From positions 62,001 to 126,000 of the forward strand of contig NW_019029041.1 of assembly GCF_002105155.1 (NCBI RefSeq): a DNA stretch of 64,000 bases, in the 5' to 3' direction. The first letter of the stretch is position 1; each line of letters starts with the position of its first letter. The notes under the pieces were generated by a model. The model was not told where the DNA came from. It worked only from the letters and a program-made list of their open reading frames with translations, and ran no database searches. This stretch comes from Lobosporangium transversale (taxonomy: Eukaryota > Mortierellomycota > Mortierellomycetes > Mortierellales > Mortierellaceae). This document shows, piece after piece, positions 13,282 through 24,214 of the stretch. The position numbers were made by a program, and so were the translations under genes.

Positions 13282-14019
13282 TTAGTCGATCAGTCTCTTC
13301 TTGCGGAAGAAGCGCTTGAGATAAAAGATTTGCCAGAGCCCCAGTCCAACTAGAATGAACATCGTCAAGGATGAAAAATACTTGACACGCTCGTTTGTAG
13401 ATTCTGTTCCAAAATAAAATATAAAAAAAATTAAAAAACAAAAATAAAAATAAAAATAAAAATAAATATTCAAGACATCATTAGTTCCTTATCTTTCGAG
13501 TTAATTATTGGTTTCCATCAACAACCGTTACGTTTACCATTCGTGTTGCGCATCTTTTCTTCACGCTCTTTGAGGTGCTCCATATTCGCGATAATATCCT
13601 TAACCAAGTCCTCAAGCTTGCGCAACTCCAACTCCATGGGTTTCAATCTTTCTTCCCTAGCAAGCTTCTCATAGTCAATTGTCTCGGATCCGATGTCGAA
13701 ATCAATGTCCACAACACGCGTGTATCTTGAATCAGGCTTATAACCTTTTATATATATATATACAACGAATATAGAAGAAAAGACGACAAACTGAGTGTAA
13801 AGATCTTCTTTCTTTTTGTCATTCTGATGATTTCAAATAATATTCTTATTAAATTACCATCAGCAAGGACATTGGTAAAGCAGGCAAAAACATCACCGGC
13901 TCGCTTGGTCAAGAAACTAGCCAATTGACGTCCCTCCGACAACGAGTCCTTTCTCCAAAGTTGATTTTGATGTTCACTGTCGTCCGTAATCTATTATAAT
14001 AACATCAATAAAAATACGC

Positions 14020-14056
<37 letters not shown>

Positions 14057-14367
14057 GCTCATTGTATATATTTGATAACACTCAGACCTCTGTCAATTAA
14101 AAGTCTCTTGTAAAGAGGATAGTGAATAGGCCAAATTAGGTTGCTCTTAATGCTCACCTCAAGCAAGGTCTTCTGATGTGGTCCAGGTCCAACTTTGACC
14201 TTAACTACAACATGCGTCTCATCGTCTACATAGTGTGAGATGCAAAATGGAACAGCATCTTCAGGAACCTGAGCAGGCAGCTCAAACTTAATGCCTTGAA
14301 CCGATGACAAGAACGCAATCACCAAGAACACCGTGACAACGTAAACCATAGAAACGAATCGTGTCAT
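13282..14367 (-). CDS. p24 (emp24/gp25L/GOLD) family cargo receptor
   Basis: Four minus exons (14367-14158, 13990-13858, 13744-13538, 13403-13282) encode 223 aa, the usual p24 size. Residues 1 to about 24 form a signal peptide ([18 protein letters not shown]). The GOLD domain begins FELP and contains two Cys, in FCISHY and FACFTN, placed as the p24 disulfide. A coiled coil follows ([20 protein letters not shown], then the [13 protein letters not shown] helix). The gene ends with the family hallmark NERVKYFS, one transmembrane helix, and a tail [12 protein letters not shown] carrying FF and dibasic KK motifs for COPII/COPI binding. p24 proteins form heteromers that carry GPI-anchored and other cargo between ER and Golgi. 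The subfamily (Erp/Emp24) is not resolved. Confidence 0.92.
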
Positions 14368-15269
14368 CCTGCTCCAGTTTTGTTTTGTCGTTTTCTTTTT
14401 TTTTCTTTTTTTTTTTTTTTCTTCTGTGTGAATATATAATATATTTGTGAGTGTATTGTCCTTGTTTTCTACAGTGATTGATTGTTTCCTTCTCTTACTT
14501 TTTTGTTCACAGGAGTCGAATGGTTGTGTGTTCTTACAATTGATGAACAGATTTTTTTTAATACAGTCTGTGACGTGCCACTAAAGAGCGTGCACACAGA
14601 GAGACGCGTCTTGTCTTCAATGGTCAGTGCTTTTCATTCAGGCCTAAAAAAAAAAAAAAAAAAAAAAGGCTTCTAGAACTCTGCAATAGGCGATCTTTGT
14701 CCCATCTCCTCCCATGAAAAAAAAAAAAGAGGACCTTGCGTCAGGGACGCCTACAGTAAAAAAATAAATAAAATATAAATGTATAATATATATATATATA
14801 ATCAACTTGGCACATCACCAAATCACCATGTGGTTTCTTCAGGACCACTAAATCACATCCACTGAGGATGACCCGGCTCCGATGGCAACTGCACTACTGA
14901 ATAGAATATTTATACGCATTTATAGAAATATACTTTCTAAGTAGAATGTCTCTCGACAGTAACATTGTTGGTTTTTGAAACTTTTCCATTGCCCAGTCTT
15001 CTTTTTCTTTTCTTTCTTTTTTTTTCTGAAACAAGTGCGCTGGATCATAACCTATCAAGTCTCTTGGTTATGGGCTGTTTTGTCAGCACTGTGGCTTATA
15101 TCATGCAAAAATGAGGCTTCCCTTAAGTGCAAGAAAATCGACATGCTCTACATGAAAGAACAAGCAGTTGTTAGACGTATGCATTGCATGCATTCAATCA
15201 TCTAATGTCTAACTCCGAAATCTGTTTATTAACATGTCCCTATGGACATTTTCTTCAATAATATTAATT
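14368..15269. other. Spacer; promoter of the p24 gene
   Basis: This region contains a CT-rich promoter-like stretch next to the p24 start, poly(A) runs and an AT-rich segment. Short open frames have homopolymer-derived composition and no recognisable product. Confidence 0.5.
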
Positions 15270-15727
15270 TTAAAGATATTCTAAGCCCACCAGAAAATCC
15301 GCTCCCCAAGGCAATCCCCAGCCTTTTACTCCAGCCTTCTTCCAGCAAGCCCTAGGAATACCTAGATCTGTCAGGAACAACTCTCCCGTTGTGGATCTAG
15401 ACCGACATCCTGCTTTTGGCGCTCCGAGACAAAGTGTCCATTTGGGACGAATACAGAACTTTGTCTTATCTCCTTGCCCGGTAGTTCCATTCACACCACT
15501 AGGCATGTCCAGGCTAAGGATTGGAGCTTTATTGTCGTTAGCCCAATCCATCAGATCACATATCGTCTCCCGCTCATCCGAATCGACAATGTCTCGGACC
15601 ATATATTGATAGCCGAGCATTCCATCCATAATCAAATCCACGGGTGATGATGCTTGAGGGAGTTCCGCAATTGTGTGAATCAGCTCACCTCCTGCAGCCA
15701 AAAATCCTCTTAATTGAGATGACGCCA

Positions 15728-15762
<35 letters not shown>

Positions 15763-17185
15763 CAAGTAATACAACATTATTTAAAAAATAAAAAAAAAAT
15801 TGTCAAGCTCAATCTTGAAACATGCTACACATTTGAATAAAAAAAATAATAATAAAAAACAATAGTCTTACCGGATAGAGCTGTCCTTCATGATTCGAAC
15901 CAGCAATGAATGCTAATACTACACATCCATGATTCGACAAGTGTCTTGCGGCGCATAGTGCGTATGCTCCTGTTCGATTGTTGCCTGCTAGAATAACAAC
16001 TATAGGTGCAGAGTTATGGTTGTTGGGCTGGATTCTCCTTGATCCTCCAAGAGCTTGAAGACACATCATAGCCGCACCACGACCTCCATTTTCGATCATT
16101 TGCTCCTCACTCAGACCCATCTCTAAAGCAGACAGTCGTTCGATTTCTTGCATCTGAAGTGGGGTCACAGTTGGACAGGATACGCCTGAAAGGGTCTGAA
16201 TCTTGACACTTCTTTTCTTCCCGCTTCCTCCAGTACCACTACTGCCATCACCGTTGATTTTAGCACTGATTGTAGATGGAGAGGACGACCCAAGCGCAGC
16301 AGAAGCGCTGCCCCCACTTGCTCTCACCCTAACATCTGAAGTAGTGGCCACTGGTGCGGAAGATTCGTCAACGCTGCTACTGTTCCATGAATCATCATCT
16401 TCACTCTCATCATCCTCGTCTTCTTCACTCAATCCTGATCCGACATGATTTTTGTTATTCACCTTTTTATATGCAGATCGCTTAGGTGCAGGGTCGAGAA
16501 CATTTTCCGTTGGTTTAAGTTTTCTAAGCATTGGACTTTCCTCTACTGCTCGTGCTCTATTTGGATTCCGATTCAAATTAACCAACAAGGACTCCGGTGC
16601 CGTGTCATCTGCCTCCTGAGAGAACCGTTAAAGCAACGAATGTACATATTAGCATAAAATCCCCATTATTCAAAGTATTAGCAGAACAACCATTCCAACA
16701 ATCCTACATACTCGAATTTCAGCAAAGACAGCAGCTTTGTCAAAAAGTCCCAAATTGCCCTGGAAATCAAAATCTTCGTCCTTGAAGTCGTCTGTGTCAC
16801 CTTGTGCCCACTCATGCACCGGTTCCTTATATCTGCGTGAAGACCGCTTGCCTGATAATATGGCAGAAAGATTGAAAACATCGAGAGTTTAATCAGCGGC
16901 TGTATGTTGATGACAGAGGTACTTGAGCATGCCCTGCTAGGCTCATAATCCAATTTAAATAGTGCGTGATACTCTCTCAAACTACCTGATGCTGACTTGT
17001 GAGAAGGTCGCGGTGAGCCATGATCAGACATATTGTTATTATTGGTACCGTTTACATGATTACTATTACTGTAAGTTGACCTGCGTGCCCTTCTGGGCCC
17101 TCGACCCACGGACTCCGTTGCGCTCGAATCTGCAATGGTCTGACTATCATGAGCCTTGTTGGTTTTGGCTTGACTCATTGGCTGA

Positions 17186-17218
<33 letters not shown>

Positions 17219-18097
17219 TGGGCGATGCATATTCAACTATGAATAGATGTCCTTCACTATCATAAGTATAACTTAATTCTTATATTCTAAAAAACTGACC
17301 TTGATTAATATATCTAAATCCTCATGTGGCTGCTGCGTCTGCGCGGGCGAAACACTAGGCTTGAACTAATGAAAAACGTCATGAGCCAAGTGAGGCTATT
17401 CCCTTTAAACTGAGCGCCGATGCATTTTAAACAAGTGTAGCCCTTACAGAAATGATTGCAGGATCGTGGTAAATCATTCCACTGATACTGCTTCCAGCAG
17501 AGATAATCGCAGGATCATGGAATGGCATACTACCACCGCTTTTGGGGCTGCTTACAGACACAGTGCTTGGATGCGGATGAGCTGGCAACTGTCTAGGCGA
17601 GGGTGCCACCAAAGTTGCGTGCGTCTGTTCTGGGTGAAGATGCGTTTGATTGGGGTACTGTGATTTAAAAGATGCACCATTGATGGCTGTAGAAATTGAA
17701 GTCGATGAAAGCGAAGGTGAGGGGGAAGTTGGTCCCTCAGTCATTGAGCGGGTATCGGGTTGTGTAGGAAGGACTTGGAGGTCTTTGATCTCTCCTCCAG
17801 CAACACTAAATGATTTCATGACTCTGACGGTATTTTCTTCAGCATATTGAATCACAACTATTATGAAAATAAACGTAATTATATAAGATATAAGACTTCT
17901 TTGTACAGCATGATCCTGTTTTGACATTAGACGAAGACACGTGTAATACCCTTGACAACATAACGAAAATGTATATATTTACCATCTTGCAACATGAGGC
18001 GTTGAGTAATTGGATCGACATCTGCTACATGTCCTTTTAAAGACGTACCAGTTGTCAAGAGTACCTTGACACTGAGGCCGATGAACGCAGATGCCAT
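15270..18097 (-). CDS. EDC3: EDC3, enhancer of mRNA decapping (LSm16-FDF-YjeF_N)
   Basis: Seven minus exons give 709 aa in frame: 18097-17983, 17857-17448, 17365-17300, 17181-16986, 16851-16712, 16615-15872, 15728-15270. An N-terminal divergent LSm domain occupies roughly 1-75 (start MASAFIGLSVKVLL). A long disordered linker follows. The FDF motif is near 290 (DEDFDFQGNLGLFDK), the segment that binds the DEAD-box helicase Dhh1/DDX6. Another acidic linker leads to a YjeF_N domain in the C-terminal third (MQEIERLSALEMGLSEEQM... PIVVILAGNNRTGAYAL, then DLIMDGMLGYQYM and DMPSGVNGTTG). EDC3 is a P-body scaffold stimulating Dcp1/Dcp2. The last intron is odd: its acceptor is an AAG at the end of a poly(A) run, with the exon starting at ATG 15728. 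Confidence 0.92.
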
Positions 18098-18565
18098 AGA
18101 AATGACTTTTTCTGCTCTGAGTTGATGCTTTGATTTGTGCCCGTAATAAAGATAATAGCGAGGTTTGATAATAGCAAAAATCCGGTTTAGAGAAATATCA
18201 GACTAAATGACTCTGAAGAGAGAGAGAGAAAAAAGAGGGAAAAGAAGAATGCACATGGAATCAGTCCATCCTTCCGTTGTAGTGCTAAAGAACGAGTCCT
18301 CCAAATATGTGACTCCCCTTAACCAAAAATATAAGTTATTTCCATACAAGTCATACAGGCCAACTTTCACATATATATTTTGGCTCACATGACCCGTATA
18401 GTCCACATGACTTGTATGGAAATAAGTTATAATTTATAGTTAAGGGGAGTCGCGTATTTGGCTAACTTGAGCTTCTAAGGGGATTCCTTTTTATGGTTGA
18501 TCACCTTTCTTTGCCCCGCATTCCATCTAGTTGACCAACTTACTTGAAAAACGATTCTCAACAAC
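18098..18565. promoter_or_regulatory. Divergent promoter region of EDC3 and TAN1
   Basis: This 468-bp interval separates the starts of EDC3 (-) and TAN1 (+). It contains a large palindrome (listed separately) and a GA-rich stretch near 18218-18250. Promoter function follows from the divergent starts; no specific factor site is claimed. Confidence 0.6.
18301..18461. repeat. MITE-like palindrome (about 55-bp inverted arms)
   Basis: The left arm begins CCAAATATGTGACTCCCCTT (18301) and the right arm ends as its near-perfect reverse complement at 18461 (reverse complement begins CCAAATACGCGACTCCCCTT). Both arms include TTATTTCCATACAAGTCAT. The spacer is about 50 bp. Size and symmetry fit a miniature inverted-repeat element, but no convincing target duplication was found. 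Confidence 0.75.
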
Positions 18566-20056
18566 ATGGGAAATAAGCGCAAGGCAGGGAAAGGACAAGT
18601 TGGTCCTGGTAATGGGAAAAAAGCCAAGGCAGACAACCACAAAATTGGGAAGTACCTGCCTGGTGGATTTCCCATTGACCCTAAGATGAAAGGTGTTATG
18701 GTTACCTGCGCTCGAGGCAAGGAGAGTCAGGCAGGCAAAGAGGCCTGCGATCTACTGTCAGAGGTAAATCAACATTACCTTGGAGACCCTGAGGCTTAAG
18801 CTCTAAGTCATTCAAGTGTATCATTCATCTGACATCAGAGGCTTTGATCTACAGAGGAATACTTACATTATATTTATATACACCAGTATGCTGAAAAGCT
18901 CTATGGATCAGGATCAAATGAAGAAGTTGACGAGGATGAAAACGAATCTATCGAGGACGCTATCGCTCGTGAGGTAGCACAAGCAAAAAAAACAAAGGGT
19001 GGTAGGCAGTTTTTGCCATTATCTACCGGCACGGACTGTGGTAAGATGCAGACATAAAGAAAAGCCTCTCCATTTTTTTTATAAAATTGTCAAGGACTCT
19101 AATTATGGGCTGTATGGTGAGACATGCTAATCCAATCTGTTTAATATGGGGGGACGTGCTATAGTGATTTTCATTCGCGCCATGGAAATCGAACCATCGT
19201 CGTTATGCCACTATGTACTTTCAGAGCTTCAAAAATCCGGGACCAAGCGCACGAGGTAAAAAAACCTCATTAGGAACCATTGCTCTTTAAAACTACATGC
19301 CATGTTGCTATACATCCGCATATTCATATGTACCCCACGCGATATATAGGTACTGCCAACGTTTCATTCCAGTAGAGGAAACAAGCTATGCGAATATGGA
19401 TGACATCAAGGTTATGATGGAACGTGTCCTCAAGCCTTACTTTCATGCAGAGGATCAGCAACCGACAACCGTATGTAACTAAAATTGCAGTTCGTACTCG
19501 ACAGAACAAAACTTGGCATACTCGAATGATACGACGCTGTTGTTAATGGCTCGCTTTGACTCTATGGCCCTTTACGTGACGCTTATAGTTCAAAGTACTG
19601 CCCAAAGTTCGACATAATGACAAGGTTGATCGTGAAGTTCTTGTCAAGACACTGGCAAGTGCTGCTGGCCGCAATCAAAAGCACGCTGTGAGCTTGAATG
19701 ACCCAACGTTTGTCATTCTTGCTGAGGTTATCAAGGTAAACTAGGATTAGCAGTCATATTTGACTTTATATGTCTAGATTTTGATAGCTTGATGCTTATT
19801 ACCCGTATTTATGCTTTAGAGTATTTGCTTCTTAAGCGTTGTGAAGGACTATGATCGTCTGAAGAAATACAATATTCAGACTATTTTCATGGATTCTCAA
19901 GGGGTGAAGCTCGATGCCAAACCAGACATGAACGAGAGCAAGAGCATTAAAAAAGCTGAAGCTAATGTCAACGCCGACAATGAGATAGAGATAGAACCAG
20001 CTAAAGATGTAGAAAAGAAAGATGAAGTCGCAAATGCTGTGGATCAGAACAACTAG
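18566..20056 (+). CDS. TAN1: TAN1/THUMPD1-like THUMP-domain tRNA acetyltransferase adaptor
   Basis: Six exons (18566-18763, 18887-19040, 19165-19255, 19350-19470, 19589-19735, 19820-20056) encode 315 aa, in the range of yeast Tan1 and human THUMPD1. The N-terminus is Lys/Gly-rich, then YLPGGFPIDPKMKGVMVTCA and ACDLLSE. The THUMP region follows: VIFIRAMEIEPSSLCHYVLS, YCQRFIPVEETSYANMDDIK, FKVLPKVRHNDKVDREVLVK and the closing VILAEVIKSICLLSVVKDYD. THUMP binds tRNA; Tan1 partners the Kre33/NAT10 acetyltransferase to form ac4C12 in tRNA-Ser and tRNA-Leu. The C-terminal about 65 residues are acidic and poorly conserved. The gene is transcribed divergently from EDC3. Confidence 0.93.
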
Positions 20057-21568
20057 GGTCCAACTTTGAGCCTATCAGTCATCTCTTTGAAATAAAAATA
20101 ATCCACGTTTTCCTCAAGATAATTTGCCGCTCAAATCTATTGAAAAGACCTCTTGGCCTTCTTCCTCTCTATCCAAAAGCGCATGGATGTGGGCGTTGCA
20201 CATGTACCTGAATATCCAATTAATAAATCTAATTGTAGAGAAGCAGAGATGGCTATTTACTGGTTGCGATAAATGCATTATTGTGTATGTAATACAAGCA
20301 ATCTTCTATTTAAACCAGGTCCATTTGTCTGCAGCCCCATCTGCATGTATGCATTTTTCCCTCCCGTGACGAGCTTAGTTTCAAGCGAATTAGTTGGCTA
20401 CCGAGGAGCTTTTGCTCAGCCAAAAAAGGGGGAAATTTTTAGTGGACATGTGGGTCGGTTGGCCTTCGGCTCGCCACCCGTTACACACATGGGCGAACCG
20501 CTACGTATCTCTACATTGCATGGAATATTTGAGCCAAGCTTTTTTGATAATTGTCCAATGTGGGGTTTTGATTTTATTATTTATTCTTTTTATAAAACAT
20601 TATATCATTTATTGATTATCGATGGGAGGACACCGTGCATAAAGACTAATTACATACACATCATTGACAACTACAACGATCTGGACAGTATTCTAGGGTA
20701 GTCTAGAGGAAAGACCGAAGATTGTCTTGAGAAAGATCATGAAGGATATACCTTCCATAGTGCCTGAAAAAAAAAAGAGGGGGGGGAGGAGGAATGGTAG
20801 TAATTAGTAGGATAAAGATGGAATTGACTTTTAAAACATTGTCTAGTATGTTGAAGTCGCTATGTTTCGGTTTTATATCTCTGGCTCCCGCCATAGCCAA
20901 TGAAGTCAGGTAAGGTTCGCCTGGGGCAACAACTGTACAAAGCTCACAACTCGACTAACCAATACAAACTACGCTGATCAAGGACAATATAAAAAAGTTT
21001 GAACAGGCAAGAGTGGAGTGCAGTGGAGAAAAGTAGTAGAATTAGTGGGGAAAGAAACGTGCGTGGGGTGGAATACTGAAATTATTGAATTCTATTTCAC
21101 CCAGAGCCTAATTTCTATACATGTACACAAGTTCATGTTGACGCTATTCATAATGCATGTATTTATACAGAGTACAATATTCAAAACCTAAAAAAATCTC
21201 CTACATTTACATTCTCAGAGACACTGACATGTGTCCCATTTGAGCCCTATCAGAAAAAAACAATAAAAGGAAGGCATTTTAATGATGATCCCCATCCTTA
21301 ACCTTCTTCCTCTTAGTCAACAATCGAGCTTCATCTGTGACGGTTCATTAACACATATATCCCCTCTACTACTTCACCCTCTCCATCTATCTCTACATCA
21401 CGCAAACAATTTACTTGTAATCCTCTCCATTCCTTTTTATACTACATTTAGTCTCTCTCTATCTTTATTCCTGCTTCCTCTCTTCATCAGCCCAGACAAC
21501 ATTCACATTTTTCCTAGATCCATCTTCATATCTGCTTTTTAAACCTTAGATTTATAACCTGATACATC
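20057..21568. other. Spacer without a supported gene
   Basis: This 1.5-kb gap between TAN1 and the CENP-B-like gene ends in a CT-rich promoter-like stretch near 21290-21540. A minus-strand frame near 20700-20900 starting MAMAGARDIKPKHSDFN could be a micro-protein, but no family was recognised and no reading frame could be closed with confidence. Confidence 0.45.
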
Positions 21569-23718
21569 ATGGGCGTCTTTGGAGAAAAACACACATCGCT
21601 TACTCGTGAGCAGAAGCGTCAACTGATTCACCAAGCTGACACTTACAAGTTGCGGCCGACTGAAGTGTGCGACTGGGTGCAGGCTACCTGGGGACTTCGA
21701 ATCGCACGAGTAACGGTGTACTCAATCCTTCACAAGCAGCGTGCATCCTTGATGGCTGGCCACAAAGATCTCTACCAGAATATCCAAAGCACACAAAATG
21801 GATCATCACAAATGACTGATGCACACTCAACAAACACTCACTCAGCCAATGATTCATGTCTTTCAGTGAATAAAGAAACCGGACGTGTCAATAAATACAG
21901 AGCCAGTCCAAACAAAAACAAAAATAAGAATAAGGATAGCAGCAATGATAGCAACACCAAGTGTAGTCGAAGCAGTAGCGTCATGAGCGACGGATCCTCG
22001 ACCGCTTCCTCTTTGGATGGAACTGGTGAAGGTAAATCATTAAATCATCTTTTCACGTACTTCTCCCACAGATTCAATTGCTTTAAGTGGGAGAGTTAAA
22101 GAAAGCGGGAAGAGTGATCTCCACATCGGGAGTGGATTCAACCTTATTTTTGTCATATGCTGTCTGTGTGCGGTTGCAAGCCAACTTTGCAGTTTTTAAG
22201 GTTTTCAGGACTTGTTTTCCGAAAAATCCTTCCTTTGGAGGAAATTTCTTTCGGCTCGCATCACATTTTGTCCTTTGCTTATACGGCTCGCTTCGGCACA
22301 CCCTCTGCTCTTAACACCTTCCAATCCCATCCAAACTTTAAGCATTTCGATCGGCTGATTATAAAGCTTTATTTATTTATTTTTATTTAATCATAATAGG
22401 AGCAAGATGGGAGGGGCAACTCAAGCGCGTGCGAGAGCCAGCCTCGGTTGAGCTCGACCGGGCCATGGTCGCCTTTTTGAAGAGCCCTGCCAGTGTTGAT
22501 AGCCAAGGTCGTAGACTTAATGACGCCGAGTTGCAGTCACATGCCCTTAGGCTTGCTCAATCCATCCCTAGCGCCAAACGTATGCGATGTTCTTTTGGTT
22601 GGTTACGGCATTTCAAGCGTAGATTAGGTGTCCAGTGGGCTGCTGACAAGCTTGGTCGGTATCGTTGGATCGTCGAGATGGACCATCAGAAGGCAGATGA
22701 ACAGGCCACTAGTGCTGATGCTAGTATGTCATCTTCGTCCACAATCGAGATTAAAAAAGAACATAGCATGGATAATGGACGCCAGAGTTCGACTACAGGC
22801 TCAGAAGATGATGAGGAGGAATACCATTCCACATATGAGTTTGGATCGGAGGCTTCGCCCAGTCCTTCGCCTATGAAGCAACCCAAGAGCACACCCCCAA
22901 CTACCACACAGCAAAATCAAGATCTAGTTGCCTCTACCACCCAACAGAATTCGACTCAAAGTCTTTTGAACTCTTACTCCCACTTGTTTGGCACCCTTCC
23001 CCCACTGCATGTCCCAAGCAGCACCGCTCCCCTGAACACGATCTCGCCCCTCGCCACCACTCTTGATCCAAAGCTTACATCAACCGTTTCCCCTTCGACA
23101 ACTATGCCAGCTTCATCCGCGTTCGGCATGAGTGTTGATGGCAAAATGCGAAAGGTTCCTACGAAGGAAGAAGCCTACGAGATGCTACAGAGTTTATTGA
23201 TGTACTATGAGCAAGATCACTCTTACATTGGTGAGCAACAAACACTTCTTTTGCCGCGCTGGATTCATCAGCAGCGCCAGATCATGCAGCAGGATACGGA
23301 AGCCAAGATGATGTGGATGCGTCAGCAACAACAACAGTTACACCAGCCACTAGCTCAGCAACAGCCATTCTCCTTTTACCAGCCTTTGTTGTTCCCATTC
23401 CAGGCCTTGAACGCACAACAGCAGAATATGTCATCAGAACCTCATCATCCTTATCATCGCTACCACTCTTCCTTCTCTTCAACATCAACAGCACCATCCA
23501 CACTCTCATCTTCTTCTCCAGCATTGTCACCAATGTCACCTGTATTGCCACTTACACCTCAAAGCCCTACCGCTAATCCTTTCAGCTTTGGACTCAGTGG
23601 AGTGACCGCAACTTCAGTTAGACTGAGCGATCCATTCATGTCTGCCAAGCCAGATCTCTCCTCAACCTTTGCAGGTTTTGAGCAGCAAATGATGAACGAC
23701 CCTTCGCTCTTGTTCTAA
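21569..23718 (+). CDS. CENP-B/ARS-binding-type HTH DNA-binding protein
   Basis: Two exons (21569-22031, 22400-23718) encode 593 aa; the intron starts GTAAAT and ends ATAG, and the join reads GEGARWEGQLKRV. An N-terminal helix-turn-helix (SLTREQKRQLIHQADTYKLR, ending VTVYSILHKQ) resembles the Abp1/CENP-B N-terminal fold. The second half of the pair starts in exon 2 (LDRAMVAFLKSPASVD... FGWLRHFKRRLGV), matching the HTH_CENPB/Tc5 domain of CENP-B, fission yeast Abp1/Cbh proteins and pogo transposases. The remaining about 360 residues are Ser/Thr/Gln/Pro-rich, and no DDE transposase core is visible. It is therefore more likely a domesticated nuclear DNA-binding protein than an active transposase. 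The DNA target is unknown. Confidence 0.84.
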
Positions 23719-23901
23719 AGACCCTAATACCGTCATGGCTAGAAAACGAAGGCGTTCTTTGAAATGTACTATTATTATTTCCTCTCTATCTGTATCATAT
23801 ATTGAACATGTATTATAAGAATAAAAATATTTTTTTGATTTATTTTTTATTTACCATTTTAATCCTGAAGTATATACACTACAACTATCGTCTCAACTAC
23901 C

Positions 23902-24214
23902 ATGGATCCGCATCAAGAGCAACAGGCAGCTCTGCTCAATAGAATTGCACTGAACGTGGTACTGTGCTTCCCATTATAAACTTACTATTGTTTAATGGTA
24001 AATAAAAGTTAATAAAAATAAAAATAAAAACTCATTTTGTCCCTTCGCTGCATAGGAAAAGCTAAATGAATCAGTAGAGCAATTGAATGAAAAGTTGAAG
24101 CAGATCAATGAGGAGAATCATTCAACAGCAGTGATCGCACAAATCTGGAATAATTATTCTAGGAATGTGTATATTATGCTGGAGGGTCTTGGTGGATTGC
24201 AACCACCGGAATGA
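23902..24214 (+). CDS. DAD4: DASH complex subunit DAD4
   Basis: Two short exons, 23902-23958 and 24056-24214, join in phase 0 (donor GTACTG, acceptor CATAG) to give 71 aa, essentially the 72-aa length of yeast Dad4. The protein begins MDPHQEQQAALLNRIALN, comparable to the conserved MENPHEQ-x-(Q/A) start of the family. It continues with EKLNESVEQLNEKLKQINEE and IAQIWNNYSRNVYIMLEG, matching the heptad-rich helix and the N-Y-x(2)-N-V motif. DASH/Dam1 rings couple kinetochores to microtubules and are essentially fungal. The gene is easy to miss because neither exon is long enough to stand out alone. It lies 183 bp downstream of the CENP-B-like gene on the same strand. Confidence 0.87.

Noticed and set aside
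20700-20905. Minus-strand small protein beginning MAGARDIKPKHSDFNILDNVL with a possible intron ending TTTTTTTTTCAG
   Set aside because: Joining at GTCAAT/CAG gives only 30 codons, and longer joins gave no recognisable family; left as unsupported.
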